DNA from: Antedon mediterranea
Taxonomy: Eukaryota > Echinodermata > Crinoidea > Comatulida > Antedonidae
Length of the DNA stretch: 64,000 nucleotides
Reading direction: 5' to 3'
NCBI RefSeq assembly: GCF_964355755.1
Contig: NC_092680.1
Span: 2,767,001-2,831,000 of the forward strand
How positions within the stretch are numbered: the stretch's first letter is position 1; every line of letters begins with the position of its first letter. The position numbers and the translations under genes are program-made. Positions 56,996-64,000 of the stretch are shown here, in pieces. Under the pieces are notes generated by a model. It saw only the letters and a list, made by a program, of their open reading frames with translations, was not told the origin of the DNA and made no database searches.

Positions 56996-58577
56996 ATGGC
57001 AGGGTCAAAAAGTAATGCAACATTTCAAGCAATTAAACAAATTACTCAACACGTGGCAAATACTAAACGATATGACAGGGTTTTAAGGAATGTGAGTTAG
57101 TTAAACTATCACTAGGTCAATATTAAGCTCATTATGGTTATTCATTTTTAGATTCCCACGTCATACTAGCTAGGCCCCAATGTTCTATATGTTGGATGTT
57201 TACATATATATAGAGGGTGAAGCGCAGCGAACATTGAGAAAGAATCGTTTATATGGCTTCGGTCGCGGGGTAAGGCTTAGCAGGCTTACTTAGCTCATAA
57301 TATTATACGACTTTGTATGTATGATGTCAATGAAAACATTGATAGATACAATCATTTAATTTTATTATTAATTAATTAGTTATTAATATAATATTAAATA
57401 TTTATTTATTTTCTATTTCTAATTATAACCCGGAAGTAGTGCCTAGTAGACCTACTAGCTAGGGCCAGGCCTAGCATATACGTTGTATACCCTTACTGAG
57501 AGTTTATATAAAGCATTAGCATTATATATGTTGATTTTGTCTAAACACATTTCAACACCATTTGTATAATACAGATACAGGTGGTGTCCGCTAAACCTGG
57601 TCATTGTGTGTGCAGGTTAAAGGTCGATGAAGAACATCTAAATATGTATGGAACAATGCATGGTGGATATATATCAACATTGATAGATTCAGTAACAACG
57701 TTTGCTTTATTATCCACTGAAGCTGGCACTGCTGGTGTGTCAGTCAATCTCAATGTAAGGTAAGTAGGCCTTAGAACATAGTTCATTGTGAGGGCCGGCA
57801 TGTGTATTCTTTTAGGTGTAATATGGTAACATACCCCAAGATATGGAAAAATACAACACAATTACAAAAAAAAAGGGGAGGGGGGGGGGCGGGTGACCAC
57901 ATAGGGTCTTTAAATAAATTAACAAATATATACTCCAGTCTTGTCGTTTATGTAAAATAATTATAATACGTCTCAACATTTTTAAACGTGCTTGTAGAAA
58001 TAATTTGCCGTATTTATGAACCCGGTAAACAAATTGAAATCATTCAACTTGCTCTAAAAGCCACAGCTTCGTTGCGAAGCCCCAGGTACGTTTATAAATG
58101 TTGAAACGGATTATAAGCATTATGAAATTGGTCTCAATTATATAACTCCGCATCCACCAAAATCAAATCCTGCATACAGCCCTGACAAATTGTTTAAAAA
58201 TGCTTGGTAATATGTAGATCATGTCAATCAATGAATTCTATTTACGAATATAAATGTGTTGTAATACAATATTTTTAATATACATGCATGTGGCGGAAGT
58301 TTATTTTGAGGAAATAAATAAACACAGGGCGTTTATTTGAAGGAGATGTTGATTCAAAGAGGATGTTTATTTGAATATAAATCTGGTACTAAATGATTTC
58401 CTTATTTGCTTGACTTGTAGTTTTCATAAAGCTGCCAAGCCAGGGGATGAGGTTACAATAGATGGCAAAGTTATGAAACAAGGAAGAACATTGGCTTTCA
58501 CGGAAGCTCAACTTACAAACAGTGATGGCGTTGTCCTGGCAACGGGACAACATGTCAAACATGTAGGCTCATCATAG
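56996..58577 (+). CDS. Acyl-CoA thioesterase 13 (THEM2-type hotdog thioesterase)
   Basis: Hydrolyses long-chain acyl-CoA to free fatty acid and CoA; in mammals it is associated with mitochondria and cytosol. Exons 56996-57091, 57575-57759 and 58421-58577, 438 nt, 145 aa plus TAG; the human protein is 140 aa. Active-site residues known from human THEM2 are present at a constant offset of five: Asn55, His61-Gly62 (GTMHGGY), Asp70 (TLIDSV) and Ser88 (AGVSVNL). The second half has AKPGDEVTIDGKVMKQGRT and LAFTEAQLTN, and the end TGQHVKHVG matches the family's GRHTKHLG. The 5' exon encodes the N-terminal helix ending RYDRVLRN. Phases agree, with no stops. The first intron holds nothing recognised; the second has a G-run and short repeats. 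Confidence 0.96.
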
Positions 58578-58816
58578 TATAGTTTATTTATGCAGAAAAA
58601 AAGTATATACTGAATATATATAATTATCTATATATAAATTATGGTTAATTCTGACATAGGCGAGCACAATGCAAAAACTTTGGTACAAATCTCCGCCTTG
58701 GATACCTACCTTATCTATCTGAGATGTACCGCGAAACGTAGATTTGATAACATTAGTGTTCACAGCGACGCTATTGTTCTATATTTCTATCTTAGGAAGA
58801 TATTATTATACAAATA

Positions 58817-58975
58817 ATGAATGTTTATGAGTGCAATGGTACAAATAATGGCACGAGGTGAATGATGAAATGTTATATCAACGAGGCAAAGCCGAGTTGA
58901 TATAACCTTTCATCATTCACCAAGTGCCATTATTTGTACCATTACACGAATACAAAACATTCATTATTTGTTTTA
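58817..58975. repeat. Long hairpin downstream of ACOT13
   Basis: Arms of about 75 bases: GGTACAAATAATGGCAC, GGTGAATGATGAAA and GTTATATCAAC on the left are mirrored by GTTGATATAAC, TTTCATCATTCACC and GTGCCATTATTTGTACC on the right, around a short loop rich in GAGGCAAAGCCGAG. Flanking GTTATATAA words (about 58975 and 59102) are also inverted, so this may be the core of a larger MITE of about 300 bp. It starts 240 bases after the ACOT13 stop. Confidence 0.8.
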
Positions 58976-59109
58976 TATAACATCTAAATAACAAACAAAA
59001 ATGTTTCAAAAAGTACTATTTAACGATCGTTGAATAGTGCGTACTATTGCACGCCATGTGACCCACATTCGTCCAATCAAATGACAGGAATTTATATAGG
59101 TGTTATATA

Positions 59110-60510
59110 AAAAGAGTTTTTTAACACAATTTATGATTTCAACATTAGATTTTCATCTCAATTTCAATTCTTCCCAGTCAAAGTAATTTCCGGGTTTAAG
59201 ATAAGTTCACCTTAGTTTCAAATATTTTCTCTCTTTTATACACAAGGGAGCAGTTAAAATAATAGATTTGACCCTAAAGGTGACTGGAAACAGGCACTTT
59301 CCATCAATCAATACAGTGTCCCTTTGGAAGACGAAAAAAAAATTGGCCATTAATCATAGCCATTTCAGTTTTTTGTTTATTTTAAAACATACCACATATG
59401 TGTGAAGGTACAGTAGTTAAATAATAGGAATTATACTGCAAATTAATAAAGATCAAATTAAATATACGCCATAAAGAATCAGAATATATTGTGGGGAATA
59501 GTATTATAAAATTACATAGGGAGATTTGATTTCGAGTGAAATCCCGATAGCTGAGTTTTATTGAGTAAGCTTGCAGGAATAACTGTAGGCTATCTTCCTG
59601 TGTCCCGTTAGGACCGAGATGTCTGCCCATGTTGCAAGCCGTAATGTCTTCTTTCTTGGGCCCACTCTGTCACGGCAGTTAGTTTCAAAAGATGATTAAA
59701 TTAAATAATGTATTAATAATTATTAGGATGGTATTCATTTGAATAAACGCCTCTTCAATAAAACATCACTTTGAATAATTACCCCCCCCCCCCCAACCCA
59801 ACTATCTAATAAACGTCCATCCACATAATAATAACACAATTATACTATTTGTAGTAGAATTCACCGCACTGTTATCTGCAATTTACCAAGCATTTGTTAT
59901 TCTTTTTTACCACTTTTCATATCTATGAGAGGATTTCATTTGATTATAAATGTTACCATATTATTAGAACTAAAAAATTTAACATATATCCCTCGAATAA
60001 GCACCTCTCTCAAATGACCTCCGCCTCCCCAAAGGGCCCTACCAAACAATAAAAACTATACTTTAAAATGTTATTAATCATCTAAAACACTGTGAAACAA
60101 AGTAGTTTAGTTTTACGAATGTCAAGCATTTTCAATAATGGTAACCGGTAAAAAATGTATAAGGAGAACATTATCATTCCGAGAACCATCGTCTACACTT
60201 CCTAGAGGGGGAGCGAGCGAAGTAAGTAGAATTTAAAATAAAATCAATTTAAATTGGAAAACTCTCCTTTTTAAAATTGCATAGATATGGTCTTCTATCG
60301 TACTCCTGTATATCCAGTATTGTCTTTAATACATGAGTGCTAGGAATATGCCAAATTTTTTCTTCTAGCATCAAGCATCAGTCACTATACTGTAGTAGTA
60401 CAGGAATTGACAACCTTTCCATTTTTCTACATAATTTATTACTACTGTATATCATAATTGACATGTGCAGAACATGTTATTCGACTCTGCGCATGTTAAT
60501 TATGATAGAG
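59110..60510. other. Intergenic, one dispersed repeat, nothing else recognised
   Basis: AT-rich. The AATAAACG-type repeat occurs at 59725-59830 with a C-run. Short open frames show no recognisable similarity. Confidence 0.5.
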
Positions 60511-60511
60511 T

Positions 60512-61420
60512 AAGCAGTTATGTCAAAAAATAAAAGGGTAGAAATTTGGGGATTTTTCGAAAAATCCCCAAAATATCCACTTTTTAATAATAATTATGTG
60601 ATAATATTTCCATACATGCGCATATATTTTGTTATCATCATCTTATAGAGCCATAGTAACTAGTTTTGTCGAAAAATAAAAGGGTCGAAATTTGGGCATT
60701 TTTCGAAAATTTCCCTGTACTATTAGTACAGGGATTTTTTTTGAAAATGCCCAAAATATCCACTTTTTATAATTCAATAATTACCCGATAATATTGCCAT
60801 ATATGGGCATATATTGTGTTATCATCATCTTATAGAGCCATAGTAACTAGTTTTGTCGAAAAATAAATGGATCGAAATTTGGTCATTTTTCGAAAATTTC
60901 CTAAAATATCCTCTTTATATCCTCTTTTTATCCTCTTTTAAAAAAAATTCAATAATTATGCGATAATATTGCCATATATGCGCATATATAGTGTTATCAT
61001 CATCTTATAGAGCCATAGTAACTAGTTTTGTCGAAAAAAAATTGGTCGAAATTTGGGAATTTTTCGAAAATTTCCCTGTACTATAGTTCAGGGATTTTTT
61101 TCGAAAATGCCCAAAATATCCACTTTTTAAAATTCAATAATTATTCGATAATATTGCCCTATATGCGCATATATTGTGTTATCATAATCTTATAGAGCCA
61201 TAGTAACTAGTTTTGTCGAAAAAAAATGGGTCGAAATTTGGGAATTTTTCGAAAATTTCCCTGTACTATATAGTTCAGGGATTTTTTTCGAAAATGCCCA
61301 AAATATCCACTTTTTAAAATTCAATAAATATGCGATAATATTGCTATAGATACGCATATATTGTGTTTTATCATCTTATACAGTCATAGAAACTAGTTTT
61401 GTCGAAAAATAAAAGGTTCG
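60512..61420. repeat. Array of about 185-bp inverted-end units
   Basis: About five tandem units open with TACAGGGATTTTTTTCGAAA and close with GGGAATTTTTCGAAAATTTCCCTGTA-type ends. The shared interior is ATATCCACTTTTTAAAATTC, GCGATAATATTGCCATATAT, TTATAGAGCCATAGTAACTA. Related to the 180-bp units at 42.7-43.3 kb. Confidence 0.85.
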
Positions 61421-64000
61421 AAATGCGCACGTCAATTGTGCTATAGTAACCAGTTTTATCGAAGAATAAAAAGGTCGAAAATTTGCCATTTTTTGAAAAA
61501 AATCCCTGACTATAGTACAGGGAAATTGTCGAAAAATGGCCGATTTTCGACCCTTTTATTTTTTTACATAAATGGTTATTATTGCATAATAAACATGCGC
61601 AGAGACAAATAATGGGTTCTGCGCATGTCAATTGTGCTATAGTAACCAGTTTTATCGAAAAATAAAAAGGTAGAAAATAAGCCATTTTTTTGAAAAAATC
61701 CCTATACTATAATACAGGGAAATTTACAAAAAATGGCCGATTTTCGACCCTTTAATTTTTTGACATAAATGGTTATTATTGCATAATAAACATGCGCAGA
61801 GACGAATAATGGGTTCTGCGCATGTCAATTGTGCTATGGTAACCAGTTTTGACATAAATGGTTACTATAGTATAATAAACATGCGCAGAGGCGAATAATG
61901 GGTTCTGCGCATGTCAATTTTGCTATAGTAACCAGTTTTATCGAAAAATAAAATGGTAGAAAATTAGCCATTTTTTGAAAAAATCCCTGTACTATATAGT
62001 AGTACAGGGAAATTTGCGAAAAATGGCGGATTTTCGACCCTTTTATTTGTTGACATAAATGGTTACTATTGCATAATAAACATGCGTAGAGACGAATAAC
62101 GGGTTCTGCGCATGTCAATTGTGCTATAGTAACCAGTTTTATCGAAAAATAAAAAGGTAGAAAATAAGCCATTTTTTTGAAAAAATCCCTGTACGAAAAA
62201 TACAGGAAAATTTACAAAAAATGGCCGATTTTCGACCCTTTTATTTTTTGACATAAATGGTTATTATTGCATAATAAACATGCGCAGAGACGAATAATGG
62301 GTTTTGCGCATGTCAATTGTGCTATAGTAACCAGTTTTATCGAAAAATAAAAAGGTAGAAAATTAGCCATTTTTTGAAAAAAATCCATGTACTATAGTAC
62401 AGGGATTTTTTTCAAAAAATGCCCAAAATATCCACTTTTTAAAATTCAATAAATATGCGATAATATTGCCATATATACGCATATATTGTGTTTTATCATC
62501 TTATACAGTCATAGCAACTAGTTTTGTCGAAAAATAAAAGGGTCCAAATGCGCACGTCAATTGTGCTATAGTAACCAGTTTTATCGAAGAATAAAAAGGT
62601 CGAAAATTTGCCATTTTTTGAAAAAAATCCCTGACTATAGTACAGGGAAATTTCCGAAAAATGATTGATTTTCAACCCTTTTATTTTTTGACATAAATGG
62701 TTACTATTGCATAATAAACATGCGCAGAGGCGAATAATGGGTTCTGTGCATGTCAATTGTGCTATAGTAACCACTTTTGACATAAATGGTTACTATTGCA
62801 TAATAAACATGCTCAAAGGCGAATAATGGGTTCTGCGCATGTCAATTTTGCTATAGTAACCACTTTTATCGAAAAATAAAAAGGTAGAAAATTAGCCATT
62901 TTTTGGAAAAAATCCCTGTACTATAGTACAGCGAAATTTGCGAAAAATGGCGGATTTTCGACCCTTTTATTTGTTGACATAAATGGTTACTATTGCATAA
63001 TAAACATGCGCAGAGACGAATAATGGGTTCTGCGCATGTCAATTGTGCTATAGTAACCACTTTTGACATAAATGGTTACTATAGTATAATAAACATGCGC
63101 AGAGGCGAATAATGGGTTCTGCGCATGTCAATTTTGCTATAGTAACCAGTTTTATCGAAAAATAAAAAAGGTAGAAAATTAGCCATTTTTAAAAAAAAAT
63201 CCCTGTACTATAGTACAGGGAAAATTGGGAAAATTATCGATTTTCAACCCTTTTATTTTTTGACATAAATGGTTACTATTGCATATAATAAACATGCGCA
63301 GAGGCGAATAATGGGTTCTGTGCATGTCAATTGTGCTATAGTAACCACTTTTGACATAAATGGTTACTATAGTATAATAAACATGCGCAGAGGCGAATAA
63401 TGGGTTCTGTGCATGTCAATTGTGCTATAGTAACCAGTTTTATCGAAAAATAAAAAGGTAGAAAATTAGCCATTTTTTGAAAAAATCACTGTACTATAGT
63501 ACAGGGAAATTTCCGAAAAATGGCGGATTTTCGACCCTTTGATTTGTTGACATAAATGATTACTATTGCATAATAAACATGCGAAGAGGCGAATAATGGG
63601 TTCTGCGCATGTCAATTGTGCTATAGTAACCACTTTTGACATAAATTGTTACTATAGTATAATAAACATGCGCAGAGGTGAATAATGGGTTCTGCGCATG
63701 TCAATTGTGCTATAGTAACCATTTTTATCGAAAAATAAAAAAGGTAGAAAATTAGCCATTTTTTAAAAAAAATCCCTGTACTATAGTACAGGGAAAATTG
63801 GGAAAATTATCGATTTTCAACCCTTTTATTTTTTGACATAAATGGTTACTATTGCATATAATAAACATGCGCAGAGGCGAATAATGGGTTCTGTGCATGT
63901 CAATTGTGCTATAGTAACCACTTTTGACATAAATGGTTACTATAGTATAATAAACATGCGCAGAGGCGAATAATGGGTTCTGTGCATGTCAATTGTGCTA
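61421..64000. repeat. Array of longer hairpin units reaching the window edge
   Basis: Tandem units of about 250-330 bp bounded by CCCTGTACTATAGTACAGGG, a perfect palindrome where units meet. Each has GCGAAAAATGGC-like ends, GACATAAATGGTTACTAT, AACATGCGCAGAGGCGAATA, and GCGCATGTCAATTGTGCTAT. A sub-block from GACATAAATGGTTACTATAG to the next TAGTAACC is duplicated in some units. One 185-bp type unit is interspersed near 62400-62600. Minus-strand open frames of 60-110 codons recur from unit to unit and are repeat artefacts. Confidence 0.85.

Noticed and set aside
61371-63069. Family of similar 60-112 codon minus-strand frames
   Set aside because: They repeat because the DNA units repeat, they differ by frameshifts, and they cross unit palindromes.

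Overview
The window is eukaryotic nuclear DNA: the genes are split by GT-AG introns, the intergenic space is AT-rich, and most of the sequence is non-coding and packed with small transposons and tandem repeats. The gene set (xanthine dehydrogenase, cytochrome c oxidase 6C, a THEMIS/GAREM-type CABIT protein, acyl-CoA thioesterase 13), a Penelope-like element, and the constant recurrence of the palindromic word AGGCCT inside TAGGCCTA-type words fit a marine invertebrate deuterostome, most likely an echinoderm. The species cannot be settled from the sequence.

Layout. 0-18 kb holds no host gene that I can support. It contains a 21-bp and a 25-bp minisatellite, a hAT-like element (1.77-3.47 kb), a Tc1/mariner-like element (4.98-6.65 kb), a 3.4-kb palindromic element carrying a broken multi-exon CXC-tailed gene (7.85-11.25 kb), a MITE (12.53-13.50 kb) and a fold-back element (16.74-17.94 kb). 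18.08-36.91 kb is a complete 32-exon xanthine dehydrogenase gene on the plus strand (4041 nt, 1346 aa, all splice phases consistent), with several MITE families in its introns. 38-39.2 kb holds two MITEs. 39.2-40.04 kb is a two-coding-exon COX6C gene on the minus strand. 41-45 kb is an inverted pair of MITE copies, 180-bp repeat units and a 17-copy, 67-bp satellite. 46.25-47.13 kb is the endonuclease end of a Penelope-like retroelement. 47.6-51.94 kb is a five-exon, 725-aa CABIT gene on the minus strand that combines two THEMIS-like CABIT modules with a C-terminal SAM domain. 52.3-54.7 kb is a minisatellite fold-back with a tRNA-derived SINE and a second palindrome nested inside. 55.09-56.50 kb is a non-autonomous Helitron. 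57.0-58.58 kb is a three-exon ACOT13 gene on the plus strand, followed by a long hairpin. 60.5 kb to the end is an array of inverted-repeat units.

The four host genes are not a pathway. XDH (purine oxidation), COX6C (respiratory complex IV) and ACOT13 (acyl-CoA hydrolysis) are housekeeping metabolic genes, and the CABIT gene is probably a signalling adaptor. The items most worth a second look are the CABIT-CABIT-SAM protein, a transposon lying a few bases past the XDH exon 20 splice donor, the palindromic CXC-gene element, and the nested fold-back at 52-55 kb. I found no prokaryote-like system, CRISPR array or rRNA gene.
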